Positions 48,630 through 59,438 of a stretch of DNA of 64,000 nt are shown here, piece after piece. The DNA is from Chaetoceros tenuissimus (taxonomy: Eukaryota > Bacillariophyta > Thalassiosirophyceae > Chaetocerotales > Chaetocerotaceae). The stretch's first letter is position 1. Every line of letters begins with the position of its first letter. Made by a program: the position numbers and the translations under genes. Below the pieces are notes generated by a model that saw only the letters and a program-made list of their open reading frames with translations, did no database searches and was not told the origin of the DNA. The DNA lies in contig BLLK01000038.1 in the NCBI GenBank assembly GCA_021927905.1, positions 868,001 to 932,000 on the forward strand, written 5' to 3'.

Positions 48630-50236
48630 ATGAATGTTCTTGCGTTACCATTCGAAGTCGCTACTACTGCAGTTACTACTACTGTACAGGCAGTTGACAA
48701 AGGGCTTTCCTTGGTGCTGGGTCAGCCTTCTGTAGAGGAACTAGATACACAAACTTCTAAAGAAAACATGTCCCCGAATCTTTACAGTCTGGCTGAACCT
48801 ATGATAGATCTCTCAGGTATTGTTTATGGATTCACAACTCTTCGAAAGAAGGCAGCAAACAAACTCTTTGATTTGGCCTTTGAGAAGGGTTTGCTAAAGT
48901 CCAGAAGTGAAATATTCGCTGATAACACAGATTTTGCTGCAGTGCGAAACGCTGCAGTTGGATCTATCCAGTCTTTGAAGGCATTCGAGAAGACAGGAAA
49001 TCCCCAAGATGCCGAATTCTACCGTCAATGCGTGAATGAGCTGAAAGAGCTTGGAGATAAATATATAATCGGCCCTGGTGACATGGCGTTAATGAAGGAT
49101 TACATTTCATTGCTTTATTACCCCAAAGCTATCCATGAAATCAAGGCTGACTTTACTCTTCATAGCGGATGGATGAAGTTGTTTCTTTCTCTATTTGGTG
49201 GTAAAGAATTTAATTTGAAAGCAATTTTGGATTGCTGTGACAAGGATCCAGACGCTAAAGTCGTTTATGTAGATGATAGCCATGCTATAGGAGGCCCATT
49301 GTCGAGAGAATTGACTTATGCCATCGCTGTAAGCGAGAAGTATCAGCAAATCTATGTTGTGTTTAGAGGTTCAATCACCGCAAATGATTGGATTACAAAT
49401 ATTCAAGTGAATATGTGCGACTTTCTTCTTCCTGGATTTACTTCCCAGAAAGCTGAGAAGGATGATAAGAAAGTCAATTTTGGAAAGGTACATTCTGGAT
49501 TCTATGAGTACCTTTTCAAAGCGCCACAAAGCGGAGGTATTTCCAAAGGTGAAGAAATCACAGGGATTGTGAGAGGGTTAAAAGATAAGTATCCTTCCTA
49601 CAGAATTGCTGTGACTGGTCATAGGTAAGTTGAAATTTTGTTTTTGTTTTTGTTTTTGTTTTTTTTTTCGAAAAATACTCATGGTTCAATTTAATGACTA
49701 GTCTTGGTGGTGCTCTAAGCACTATGATGGCATTTAGACTTGCTGCACTGAATGACTTTCCGGATACCAAAATCATGAATATCAGTTTTGCAAGTCCTTT
49801 TGTTGGGAATCAATCCTTCCGCAACAGCTTTCAGAAGCTCGAGAAACAGAAAAAACTCATGCATCTTAGAGTCTCAAATGATGGAGATGCAGTTCCACTC
49901 ATACCTCCTACAACACTGACTTCTATTCCTCCTATTGCATACAAGCATGTAGGAGTAAACCTTCGTCTCTATAAAACTTTTCTTCCAATCCAGAAAAAGT
50001 TTCGCATTTCATACCCGACAGAGGACTCTCTTGTCAATGAGATGAGAAATGCAGCTCATAATAATATTCTTACCGCGGTGAGCCCTCTCGTAATCAATAA
50101 GCATCTTTGTCCAGAGTACACTGATCGTCTTGACAACTGTATGGAGGAACTAAAGAACATCACTCTTGATGAACTATATGCCAACGAGAAACTAACCGGA
50201 TGGAAATTTGATGAGGTGCCCGAGAAGACTGCTTGA
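48630..50236 (+). CDS. Class 3 (triacylglycerol) lipase-like protein, two exons
   Basis: Exon 1 is 48630-49624 and exon 2 is 49702-50236, with a 77-base intron, GTAAGT to ACTAG. The splice splits the catalytic serine codon and creates GHSLGG; 509 residues result. Upstream are VVFRGSITANDW and a conserved HSGFYEYL. Downstream are an Asp in DGDAVPLIPP and a late His (NKHLCPEY), which fit the Ser-Asp-His triad of the family. No clear signal peptide is seen, so a cytosolic, lipid-droplet or plastid role cannot be excluded. Class 3 lipases hydrolyse acylglycerols or galactolipids. Confidence 0.92.
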
Positions 50237-50321
50237 GAGTTGGACCATCACTTCATATCTACATACTGAGAAATGTACATAAACTCCAAATAATTATTAC
50301 ATCTATCTACACTAGGTTTAT

Positions 50322-51419
50322 TCATTTCGATTGACTCCAATTATAGCTTCGACCGCAAACGCACATCATGTGATCACAACCGCCATTCTTGGTGATCAAT
50401 CGCTTGCAACTTGGGCACTGTCTTGTCATTCCATTGCTTCTCTCCTGATCCATCATAGCTTTAAATCTTGCGTCAGCTTGTGAGTTTTCAACTCTCCACT
50501 GTTCTAATTTGACCCTCTCCTCCTCTTCTTTTTGTAATTGTTCATATCGTTCTACGCATGATTGCTCAATATGAGCAGGTCCCACATTCCCATCATTGGC
50601 TACACACTTTAAGCAAAAGGATGAATGGCAAAGTGGACAATCAAAATGACGAACGCTTTCATTGTCATCATAGATGAACACATAATTGCATCTTTCCGCG
50701 GGACATCTCCTCATCGAGTTCACATCGTTGGAAACTTGATTTTCGATAGATACTGTACTGATTTGTGTGGAATATATCCGCCATGATTCTGGTTCATCCT
50801 TGAAAATGTATTGAATGTCCAATAGAGATAGATGTTGCTTACATTGAATGGAAGGACAAGTGATTTGACTGCTCATGGCCCCACTTCTCGGTACATTAGA
50901 TTTGATGAGATTTGCCAAACATTCAATACAAAAGCGATGGTTACATGTAGATAAGGAGTAGCCAAGGAAATATTTGACATCATCATCGAGACATATATTG
51001 CATGTGAATGATTTGAGCAACCGCTTTCGAATATGTGACTTGCTACTCTCATTACTATTTCTGGAGCGACCTTTACTTGCTTCGTATGGGGTATTGTCCA
51101 GTTCAGATAGTGCTCTTGCGATTGCCATATCGTCTCTTTCTTGATCAGATGTTGCCCGATGAGCTAATTGTGAACTCTTGCTTGAAACCGAAGTATTCGA
51201 GACATGCGATATTTGCGAATGATTATTTTCTTCTACTGAAGAAGACGAAGAATTTTGATTCTGTAACTTCTTCGAACTACCAATGATCATGACTTCCTCA
51301 ACACTGCTTGAGGATGAGGAGATTTCAATTTCTTCATCATCGTTGATGTAGATTGCGGTCTCATCTGAGACGAGATCAATCTTCTCACTGATGGATTTTT
51401 TCTTTTCATTCCTTGGCAT
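50322..51419 (-). CDS. RBR-type E3 ubiquitin ligase
   Basis: The 365-residue protein has an acidic Ser-rich N-terminal half with SSSSSVEE repeats. RING1 follows (CNICLDD, CNHRFCIECL), then an IBR (CPAERCNYVF, FDCPLCHSSFC). A charged helical linker leads to RING2 (CPSCKRLITKNGGCDHMMC), in which the Cys of NGGC is the expected catalytic residue. RBR ligases take ubiquitin from E2 onto this Cys before transfer. The protein stops soon after RING2 (CGRSYNWSQSK) and lacks the last Cys/His pair seen in many family members, so it has a minimal RING2. The substrate is unknown. Confidence 0.9.
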   Translation of the reverse strand: MPRNEKKKSISEKIDLVSDETAIYINDDEEIEISSSSSSVEEVMIIGSSKKLQNQNSSSSSVEENNHSQISHVSNTSVSSKSSQLAHRATSDQERDDMAIARALSELDNTPYEASKGRSRNSNESSKSHIRKRLLKSFTCNICLDDDVKYFLGYSLSTCNHRFCIECLANLIKSNVPRSGAMSSQITCPSIQCKQHLSLLDIQYIFKDEPESWRIYSTQISTVSIENQVSNDVNSMRRCPAERCNYVFIYDDNESVRHFDCPLCHSSFCLKCVANDGNVGPAHIEQSCVERYEQLQKEEEERVKLEQWRVENSQADARFKAMMDQERSNGMTRQCPSCKRLITKNGGCDHMMCVCGRSYNWSQSK

Positions 51420-51960
51420 AGGATAGCGACAGTGTAGGGATTTCTTGTATATTCAGTAGACCCTTGAATAGAGACAAAGAGAGTACATAGCATACTTAGT
51501 TATGTTTCTTCAAAAGATACGGATAGAATAGGAATATCTCGTCATATTATTGTCAATTCACTTGTGAATCCAATGACTATCTTGCTCTATATTTTTACAG
51601 CTAGCTAGCTAGCTAGATACATGATAAAAAACTGTTTCAAAAATTATCGAAAAAAGATCGGAAAAGGATTTTTGCCCCGTTTTTTCTCTTTCAAGGAGAA
51701 AGAAAAACATCTTTACTATCTCAAAGCGAAAGTAGAATAATTGATTACAGGGAGTGAATAAACTGGACCAATACTCCTAAGAATAGATTTTTAATAACAT
51801 TCAAGCATAAATGAAGGGTCAACCAGCTTCATTTCGGTAGCAAAAGGTTCCTGTCGTTTCTATTCACACGCTGTAGGCTCACGAAGATTGGAAGCTAAAA
51901 AACGTGACTTTTCAAACGTCGTCCATTATTGGTGTATTCACATTTTCAAGTGGAACAAGA
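51420..51960. other. Divergent promoter region, no gene seen
   Basis: The 541-base region lies between the RBR ligase (minus) and the epimerase-like gene (plus). It contains a short (GCTA)n run at 51599-51616. No other element was seen. Confidence 0.45.
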
Positions 51961-54222
51961 ATGAAACTGCACCAAGTGATATCACTCGTCATCTTTGCCC
52001 TACACTTTATCAAAGAATGTAAATCAGAAGAATCAATAAGCACTCTGTCATCTGATTCAGTTGTACTAATCACAGGAGCAGCAACACATCTTGGCTCTCA
52101 ACTTGCAATCTCTTTATATCGAACCTATAACGTTTCCAAATTGATTTTGATTGATGAACTTGGCGCAAATGATATCTATCTCCCTCCAAATAATTTGCAA
52201 AGTACAAATGAAAATTTCCAACAAGTTCCTAATGAAAAGGAAAGGATTCGATCAGAGAAGTCAATTTCTGTCTTTGAAACGAAGCGACAGAGGATATTTC
52301 ATGTAATGCAAACTGTTCAGGATAGGGGATTCTTTTATAGGGTTGACTTTAGACCTGTTTTTCCACAATACTCGGAAACTCAAACTGATACCTTGGGGTC
52401 GTATCGTAATCTTGGACTACCGATTTTAGACATGATTTTTCAAAAATTTCCAATCAGTCATATTGCTCACATGGATGATAATATCCTGAATCCCAATGCT
52501 ACCCAGATTGTACCAAGAAGAAGACAAGATAATAGAATGGGAATGATGGAAGGTTTACTAGAACAGATTAGGCATTGTCAAGCTAGGGGCAATGTCATGC
52601 CTAGATTTGTGTATGGGTCTACAGCTGAAATTTATACTGAAGCCATGGAAGAGAAAAGGGAAGATGTAGATATTGCATTTGGACCTGATCTTAGTACAAA
52701 GGGAATCTCAAAACTATTAGATGAGAGACTTGCTAGATTATATAGTGAATTATATGGGATACAGAGTGTGGGACTTCGTTTCGGGGAAGTATATGGACCT
52801 TTCGATGAAAGTTCCGTCGTCCACGACATCATTCGGACATCAATGGATCCACTTTATTCCATGGATGAGATCGAATTGGATGCATCATTATTGTACGATT
52901 TTGTATATATAGATGATGCTATTGACGCAACTATGGCAGCATTACAATTAGATTTTCCAGCTCGTAAGGACATTGTGGTGAACGTTGGCAGTGGCAGTAG
53001 CTCTTCAATAAATGACTTGATTGATATTGTTGAGACACACTCTGGTAGTAAAGATGGACCAAGGAAGCACGATGCGCATAATAGGGAAACATCAAACCTT
53101 GGTACGTTATCATTGGAAAGAGCTAGTTATCTTCTCAACTTTGAGCCACGCTACAGCTTATATGACGGCATGTTACAAACTCTAGCATGGTACAATGACC
53201 GAACACACAATCAGAAAAAATCGTCAGATGAAGTCAAGAGTAAGAGTGCTCAATTTTGTAACCCGTTTGATAAAGAATGCTTGAATGGTCTGTCCATATA
53301 CCCTTGCTTATCAGAATGTTCAATGCTGAATGTTTGCTTTCCTTCCGAGTTTGACAATGTTGCCATCATCTCAAGAGCAATAACAAGTCAATGTGAAGCT
53401 ATAGTTTACACCATCCTTACAAACAACGAAAAAGATGCTTTTGAGTTACCTTTTGAAAATGATCAATCACAAAACAATGATAATACATGTAATATAGCAT
53501 TTGCGGAAGAAGATGGTCACTTTCTGTATTCCCTCAAAAAAAGTTTGGGCATTGATGTAAGTATGAATTACGAGGATCATATTCTCGCAGAGTTGGACTC
53601 TGGCGTTCATGCTTCAGATTTGAACCTAATCAAGTACGGGCATTGGATAGTTCTACCTTTCACCGCTAACAAACAGGGAACTATCAATCTGCCAAAATGG
53701 TCTCCTGGCTCGTTTTTTACATCAAAGTATGCAACATATATCCACCCAAGTTCTAAGCTTATTTTGTTAGAAATCCACAATCTCATTGATGAGATAAAGG
53801 CCGAAAATATAAAAACCAGTGTATCAACAGCTATGGTTGTAGCGGGAAAAGACTACCCACGCTTAAAGACTGAAGTTTCTTCATCTCTCACTCAAGAGCG
53901 AATGTACAACAGTATTCGAATAATCATACAAAAACACAACAATAGACGCCTGCAGCCAGATACGTCATGGATATTACATGTGCTCGAGACTGATGCTGCT
54001 AGGGATTTTCGATGTCATATATATGAAGAAATGATGAAATGGGGCGTAATAGATGACAAAGAAGCAGTAGAATACGCCTTTACCATGAATGAATTTTGGA
54101 ATACTGTATTTTCTCATTGGAAGGGTCAACCAAAGTGGTGGAAGGGAAAGGAACTCTTTGGGGAAAATGTTGGAATAGTTTCCAAAGATGAAAAGACTGT
54201 GGTTAAAATTCTCTCATATTAG
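51961..54222 (+). CDS. NAD-dependent epimerase/dehydratase-like protein with novel C-terminal half
   Basis: The ATG at 51961 opens a signal peptide, giving 753 residues and an ER or secretory location. The first 380 residues are an extended SDR (nucleotide-sugar epimerase) fold: VVLITGAATHLGSQLA dinucleotide loop, YGSTAEIY, LRFGEVYGPFDESS and YDFVYIDDAIDATMAAL. In the expected Y-x-x-x-K catalytic motif the Tyr appears replaced (STKGISKLLDERL), so activity may be altered. The C-terminal 370 residues begin with a Cys-rich piece (FCNPFDKECLNG, CLSECSMLNVC). They then read as a mixed fold I do not recognise. A role in nucleotide-sugar or glycan metabolism is possible. Confidence 0.8.
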   Translation: MKLHQVISLVIFALHFIKECKSEESISTLSSDSVVLITGAATHLGSQLAISLYRTYNVSKLILIDELGANDIYLPPNNLQSTNENFQQVPNEKERIRSEKSISVFETKRQRIFHVMQTVQDRGFFYRVDFRPVFPQYSETQTDTLGSYRNLGLPILDMIFQKFPISHIAHMDDNILNPNATQIVPRRRQDNRMGMMEGLLEQIRHCQARGNVMPRFVYGSTAEIYTEAMEEKREDVDIAFGPDLSTKGISKLLDERLARLYSELYGIQSVGLRFGEVYGPFDESSVVHDIIRTSMDPLYSMDEIELDASLLYDFVYIDDAIDATMAALQLDFPARKDIVVNVGSGSSSSINDLIDIVETHSGSKDGPRKHDAHNRETSNLGTLSLERASYLLNFEPRYSLYDGMLQTLAWYNDRTHNQKKSSDEVKSKSAQFCNPFDKECLNGLSIYPCLSECSMLNVCFPSEFDNVAIISRAITSQCEAIVYTILTNNEKDAFELPFENDQSQNNDNTCNIAFAEEDGHFLYSLKKSLGIDVSMNYEDHILAELDSGVHASDLNLIKYGHWIVLPFTANKQGTINLPKWSPGSFFTSKYATYIHPSSKLILLEIHNLIDEIKAENIKTSVSTAMVVAGKDYPRLKTEVSSSLTQERMYNSIRIIIQKHNNRRLQPDTSWILHVLETDAARDFRCHIYEEMMKWGVIDDKEAVEYAFTMNEFWNTVFSHWKGQPKWWKGKELFGENVGIVSKDEKTVVKILSY

Positions 54223-54521
54223 TTGTAAACCTGTAATAATAACTAAGTTCAGTATCTAATATACCAATGACGCTACTTTTCCATTAAATGGCTACGTTTT
54301 GCGATTTCAGTGCCATATATATCGATACGGTATTACGTACTACTACGAGGCGTCGTACCACACACCCTCTCTCCTTCATTTTTACAATAAACGCATAATC
54401 CGATACTCTTCAAATAAGTAATTGCCTCAAGGGATTCATATTATCCATTGCCTGAGCATCAATAGCTTACATAGTATTTCATTAAAGTTTTTTTTCCTAG
54501 GGATATAGTTTTTATCCAAAA

Positions 54522-57500
54522 ATGGTGGGATATCTACAAACGCTAGGTACATCATGTGGTGACGACTTCAAAAACGCAGCATCAGGCGTGGATGGAAAAG
54601 ACATGGACCTAGAAGATGCAAACTATGCAGGCACTCTCATATCATCATTTGTTGAACCTTTTCAAGATATGTGTAAAGCTATAATGAAAGAAGACAAGAA
54701 ATCATCGAGTTTTGGAAAAGTTGATGCCTTTGAAGTTGCGACAAGGTCGCACCTATTGGAAATGGTCAAGGATTTGCTTGCCGCCAACACAGCGAAAGAT
54801 ATTGCATTAGTCCAAGAATCTATTCAAGATATTCTTGTATTTACCAGAAACGTAATTGATTTTTGCGTTTATTTGTCAAAGACAGAGAAGGATGTCAATA
54901 ATACACAACTGAAGAAGCTACCTTTTGTATTATTAGAAGATATTGTCGAAACATTGCCTACTTCTTTGGTGCAAATTATTTGGAGATTTGGTGGGTCTCA
55001 TTGGCTAAGAAATATACTATGCAAAAATTCGGATTTATTTCATCAAGGCTCAAAATTCTGTCTGATCCGAATGTGCAATCAGCTTCTGAAGAATTTATCG
55101 GTTAACTCTCAAGATGATGCAGCTCATTTTGCCGGGGAGATAAGTATGACTCTCGCGAGTGTTTTTCCATTGAGTGAACGTAGTGCGGTGAATGTGCTAG
55201 GAGCATTTCATACTGATGCAAAGTATCAAGTAGAGTTTGAATCCATCGAGGAGTGGATGGAAGGAGCAAAGGTTGAAAATGCAAATGGAAGTCAGAGTAC
55301 TCTAAGTGAGGAACAGAAAGTGGCCTTGAACTATGGTTTTTATTCTAAATTCTGGTCGATACAAAAGATCTTTACCAATCCGAAAGATTTGATCCCCAAA
55401 ACTAGTCAGCAATGGAATGAGAATACAGAAAGATTCATCATGGACTTAGTAGATGTCCTTAATGCTTTTGAAGGAAACCAATTTTCTCCAGATTTAATCA
55501 AACGTCTACAGTCGAAGGTACGATCTACGAAAAGCAGTAATGGGTCCAATGATACTGCTGTAGAGGACAAGGATGTTGAAATGGCTGATGCGACAATTGG
55601 GGATCAAGTCGAAGAGTCATCAAATCCAAAACGGCAGTACAAATATTTGACAAGCAGTCAACTCTTGCACCTACAACTTAAAGATCCCGAGATACGAATG
55701 CACTTTTTGACACAGCTATTTATCATCGCATCATATCTTTCAAAAACATTTTCAGATTACCTAGCATCGCCTGCTGGGTCAAATCTCACAAAAAAATTAA
55801 CTTGTGACGGAATCCAAACAAATTTACAGGATTTGGAGAAAAGGGCAGAAAAGTTAATGAAAGATATTCCGGTGAATGGATCTGAGCAATTCGATACTCT
55901 TAAATGGATTCTGGGGGAACGAGAGTCGGTCTGGAAGCATTGGAAAAGTAAGAAGTGTACTCCTGCTATCGAGAAACATGCACCCTCTGGAAATGAAGTG
56001 GAAGACTTGGCTGCCAAACGCAGAAGACTCATGGGAGGTACACTAACCCAATCCGAATCAAATTCAATTAAAGCTTCTGCTAGCAAATACTTATATAGCA
56101 TCAATATTGATACTGAGCTGCCGGATATTGCAAAAGGGATGGCAAAACAGGGGAGTTCGATGGATCAGTATTTTGAAGAGTACGCCGACGCTTTAGATCC
56201 AGAAGCAGGTATTGAAGCAGAATATCACCCAAAAAACAACAAACTTGCATCTTGGCGTGCTTTAAGAATCCTATCGAAGAGGCATATCGGAGATTTTGGT
56301 GACAAAGATGGTCTAAGTATGATTCAAAAGAAGAATGGAGATTTTGAAGGTATAGTTCGCAAAGTATGGAAAGATGAAAAGGGGCAAGATATTCCAGGAG
56401 AATGCCCTTTGGCAGAAGAGTTCAGTGATGATGAAGTTGACAATGCTTCAGATAGTGACAAAGACGAGGAAATGGAAGAAGAGGTTGAAGGAAAAGATGA
56501 TGAAGGTGATAATAAGGAGGAAACGAAGGATGCTGATGCCGAGAGTCAAGGCGAGACCACAAAAGTTTCAAATGAACAAAATGTCGAGGAGAAGAAAGAT
56601 GAGGATGAGGCTGGTGAGATTATTGAAAACGACTCTGAGCAAAAAGACTCAAAACAATCTGAAGAAGAACCTACTAGCAACACTGATAATAAAGAGCCAG
56701 AGAGTGTTGAGAAAGGAAAGGGTGAAAATGACATTGCACAGGACCAAACGCGTAAACGTAAACGAGATGACGATGACATATCAAAAGAGGTGGAAGGAGA
56801 TAAAGAAGCGAAGAAGGGTAAAAAGGAAGATAATGCTGCAGATAAAGAGGGTGAAGACAAAGAAGGCCATGCTGTTGCCAAAAAGGATACTGGGAGTATT
56901 GATAATAACAAATCAACAGAAGACAGTAAATCCAAATTAGATGATAAAGAAGTCAAAGGAAAAGACATCGAGGCCGAAGTTTCAGATAAAAAGGAAGAAT
57001 CAAAACCTGAGAGTAATAATACCCCTAGAAATGACCAATCTGCCCAGAGAAGAAATATTAATGATCGTGATGGAAATTCGAAGAATAATAATAACAATAG
57101 GGGAAGAAACTTGCGCAATGATCGAGCAACTCCACCACCTCAGCAGCAAAGAAACGATAATAGGCGAAATGATCGTCCTGCTCAGAATCAGCAGCGTCGT
57201 GAAGTCACAAGTGAGAGCAGAGGTGGAGGTACACACACACGCTTTACATCCCCTCCTCCGCAAATGCAGAATCAACATGGAAGGCAAGGACATGGGTCTG
57301 GAAGGCAAGATCAAGGAAGACATCGTGATGATAGAGGACATCCACAAGGAAGTAGACAAGACCAACAGGGTAGGCAACAAGGAGGTAGAAATGATAGAGG
57401 ACCTCCACAGGGTCGCAGAACAGATGGGCCTCGTGATGACCGTGGTCCGCCATCACGTCATCAACAGCAAGGACAAAACGATAGGCAGCAGAACAATGAC

Positions 57501-57584
57501 AGAGGTGGAAATAGGAGAGGTGGGAATAGAGGACATGATAATAGATCTGGCGGTGGACATGGTAACAGAAGAGGAAGTAGATAA
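54522..57584 (+). CDS. THO complex subunit 1 (THOC1/HPR1-like) with long RG-rich tail
   Basis: The 1020-residue protein has the THOC1 helical domain in its first 500 residues (FEGNQFSPDLIKRLQSKVRS, KYLTSSQLLHLQLKDPEIRM, LGERESVWKHWKSKKCTPAI). A folded segment near 540-610 contains SMDQYFEEYADALDPEAGIE. The rest is disordered: a long acidic/Lys-rich stretch, then an Arg/Gly/Gln-rich tail with DRGPPSRHQQQGQNDRQQNN near the end. THO couples transcription to mRNA export in the nucleus. The Arg/Gly tail suggests RNA binding. The last 150 coding bases and first 3' untranslated bases are homologous to the end of the 59913-62624 gene, which is unusual. Confidence 0.88.
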   Translation: MVGYLQTLGTSCGDDFKNAASGVDGKDMDLEDANYAGTLISSFVEPFQDMCKAIMKEDKKSSSFGKVDAFEVATRSHLLEMVKDLLAANTAKDIALVQESIQDILVFTRNVIDFCVYLSKTEKDVNNTQLKKLPFVLLEDIVETLPTSLVQIIWRFGGSHWLRNILCKNSDLFHQGSKFCLIRMCNQLLKNLSVNSQDDAAHFAGEISMTLASVFPLSERSAVNVLGAFHTDAKYQVEFESIEEWMEGAKVENANGSQSTLSEEQKVALNYGFYSKFWSIQKIFTNPKDLIPKTSQQWNENTERFIMDLVDVLNAFEGNQFSPDLIKRLQSKVRSTKSSNGSNDTAVEDKDVEMADATIGDQVEESSNPKRQYKYLTSSQLLHLQLKDPEIRMHFLTQLFIIASYLSKTFSDYLASPAGSNLTKKLTCDGIQTNLQDLEKRAEKLMKDIPVNGSEQFDTLKWILGERESVWKHWKSKKCTPAIEKHAPSGNEVEDLAAKRRRLMGGTLTQSESNSIKASASKYLYSINIDTELPDIAKGMAKQGSSMDQYFEEYADALDPEAGIEAEYHPKNNKLASWRALRILSKRHIGDFGDKDGLSMIQKKNGDFEGIVRKVWKDEKGQDIPGECPLAEEFSDDEVDNASDSDKDEEMEEEVEGKDDEGDNKEETKDADAESQGETTKVSNEQNVEEKKDEDEAGEIIENDSEQKDSKQSEEEPTSNTDNKEPESVEKGKGENDIAQDQTRKRKRDDDDISKEVEGDKEAKKGKKEDNAADKEGEDKEGHAVAKKDTGSIDNNKSTEDSKSKLDDKEVKGKDIEAEVSDKKEESKPESNNTPRNDQSAQRRNINDRDGNSKNNNNNRGRNLRNDRATPPPQQQRNDNRRNDRPAQNQQRREVTSESRGGGTHTRFTSPPPQMQNQHGRQGHGSGRQDQGRHRDDRGHPQGSRQDQQGRQQGGRNDRGPPQGRRTDGPRDDRGPPSRHQQQGQNDRQQNNDRGGNRRGGNRGHDNRSGGGHGNRRGSR

Positions 57585-57618
57585 GTTGGAAACTCTATAT
57601 AATCTAGAAATTGGGAGT
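57434..57618 (+). repeat. Duplicated THOC1 3' end
   Basis: This stretch covers the DRGPPSR...NRRGGNRG coding end plus the start of the 3' untranslated region. It matches 62509-62658 at roughly 90 percent by eye, apart from one gap of about 30 bases. Homology continues past both stop codons (CTATATAATCTAGAAATTGG). Confidence 0.85.
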
Positions 57619-57753
57619 TTTTTTCTAGTCTCTACTTTGTCTCTCCAATGTAAAAATGTATATTATAGTTTTTAAGGGTATCAAACTGCCGCCCTGAAGT
57701 ATCATAGCCAGAGCCCAGAGCAGGCGCATCGAGATCCAATGACGTCAACAAGT

Positions 57754-57836
57754 AATCAAAGTCCTTGCCATTCAAACGAACAGCAGACGAAACATTCAAC
57801 AGGGCATCAGAGCAAGAGATTTCATATAAATCGGTA
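57754..57836 (+). pseudogene. Relic of the zinc/RING gene
   Basis: About 83 bases match 60234-60316 of the zinc/RING gene (SSPFKRTADEAFN-coding part) with roughly nine mismatches. Both share TTCAAACGAACAGCAGACGA. The fragment sits in the 3' flank of THOC1, antisense to the end of the PC-esterase gene, and is not part of a long open frame. Confidence 0.8.
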
Positions 57837-57905
57837 CTGTAGTCTGGGCATTAGAAGCTGCCTATTACCGGTGGGCTAATTTTATCAATACATTATATTC
57901 AACTA

Positions 57906-59438
57906 TTACCATGGACTGCAATTCACAGAATTTGTTTGTTGCAAGGCCATACCCAACTCTTTCAAATAACTAATAAGCAAGTTGTTCCACCAATCTATTG
58001 GTCCAGGAGTTCCATAATGCAAACAATCTACGCCTCCGCGGTGCCCGTCATGACGCAGTGCAGTCATATTATACACATCCAATACATGGATCATAGGTAT
58101 ATTCCCAGATCTCTGTCGCGTTTTTATGATTTCCTTGGTGTATTGATTGTAGTATTGAAATTTGTCCCAACTCCATTTCAATGGCTTCCCCGTATTCAAC
58201 TTTAACTCATTGATGGATGTAAAGGGTACATCTCTCGCTCCTTTGGTCCAATTGAACTCTCGAGGGTTTCTTGGCTGGCATTGGTCATGACCAGGACTTG
58301 TCGTTCGAAAGAAGTATAAATCCTGACTTCGATTCAATGCGCTAATGGCTTCCAAAACATTCTTGATGTCATCGTGGTAGATATCATACTCAAGATAGTG
58401 TGCACCAATATTAAATATTCCTAGCATCCGCTGATTTGACTGATGAATAAACGAATGAAGTTCCTCGGCTATTTCGTAGATGGCTTTTTCTTGTTTATGT
58501 GCATCTTCGTTAATGGGCCTCCGGAAGAAGATGGGTATGGTGATATTCGCATTTTCATCTAATTCCGCTACTGCAGCCGACTTCATAGAGGAAAATTTGG
58601 GACAAACCAAGGCTATCTTATCATTCACATCTCTATTCGTCGCGGATTCTGTTTGACGTGTATTTTCCGTTCCCATCATATTGACAAATGATTGGTATTG
58701 TAACTCTGTTAATGAATCCCCATAGAATGCTATCCGATCTATACCCAACTCAGCCAACACATGACATAAGCTTTCATGTGTCATGGGGCTAACCTGACAT
58801 TTGTCATCGTTCCATTTCCAACTTGTCCTCCAGGGGAATGGTGCATCGGCATCTGGTTGAAATTTCATTTCATGGTCCTTCACAAGTCCTTGTGCCGGTA
58901 TGACCCAAGGCAATGGAAACTGACCGTATTCTTTGGCGAATTTCCAATCTTGTTCCCAATATCCGTTTTTTCCCATAGATAGAAGACACTGTGCGTTGCA
59001 ACTAGGGATCATTTCATACTTGGATTTGCGTCTACGATCGCGTTTGTCGTGCTCTATTTTCTCATCAATAAGCATGTTTTCATGTTCAGGGATCACACTT
59101 GCATTGTGTTCTGCAGAAACATTGCGGAAGTTTTGGCTTTTCTTGACTTGATGAGGACCTCCTTCATCATCTTCTTCTACTTCTTTAACCTCTTCATTGA
59201 CAAAATTTCTTTTAACAATCTCTAGTTGATAAAGAGAATCGTACATGGAATTTTGATCGATCATTTGTATCCCAATCGACAAGAGGAAAAATATAAGCAG
59301 GATCCATGTATATTGTATTTGTTTTTTTCTTTTTTGTCGTCCACCAACATCAGCTGAACGTCGGGGCTTCTTCGAATACGAAATGTTGATAGTATTCTGG
59401 CTTTCCTTCTTCCATCCTCTCTGGTGAAGTCCAAACAT
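57906..59438 (-). CDS. Type II membrane PC-esterase/GDSL-like protein
   Basis: The 510-residue protein has a basic cytosolic N-terminus, a single membrane anchor (YTWILLIFFLLSIGIQMI, about 43-60) and a large lumenal domain. It carries a GDS-type nucleophile block (RIAFYGDSLTELQYQSF, about 236) and a C-terminal D-x-x-H block (GGVDCLHYGTPGPIDWWNNL). This is the catalytic layout of PC-esterase/TBL-like acyl-transfer enzymes. Such Golgi proteins add or remove acyl groups on polysaccharides or glycoproteins. It is antisense to a relic of the neighbouring zinc/RING gene at its 3' flank. Confidence 0.85.
   Translation of the reverse strand: MFGLHQRGWKKESQNTINISYSKKPRRSADVGGRQKRKKQIQYTWILLIFFLLSIGIQMIDQNSMYDSLYQLEIVKRNFVNEEVKEVEEDDEGGPHQVKKSQNFRNVSAEHNASVIPEHENMLIDEKIEHDKRDRRRKSKYEMIPSCNAQCLLSMGKNGYWEQDWKFAKEYGQFPLPWVIPAQGLVKDHEMKFQPDADAPFPWRTSWKWNDDKCQVSPMTHESLCHVLAELGIDRIAFYGDSLTELQYQSFVNMMGTENTRQTESATNRDVNDKIALVCPKFSSMKSAAVAELDENANITIPIFFRRPINEDAHKQEKAIYEIAEELHSFIHQSNQRMLGIFNIGAHYLEYDIYHDDIKNVLEAISALNRSQDLYFFRTTSPGHDQCQPRNPREFNWTKGARDVPFTSINELKLNTGKPLKWSWDKFQYYNQYTKEIIKTRQRSGNIPMIHVLDVYNMTALRHDGHRGGVDCLHYGTPGPIDWWNNLLISYLKELGMALQQTNSVNCSPW

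Noticed and set aside
56546-57118. Long minus-strand open frame (190 codons) opposite THOC1
   Set aside because: It is antisense to the low-complexity Lys/Glu part of THOC1, whose codon bias leaves the opposite strand open. It has no domain.
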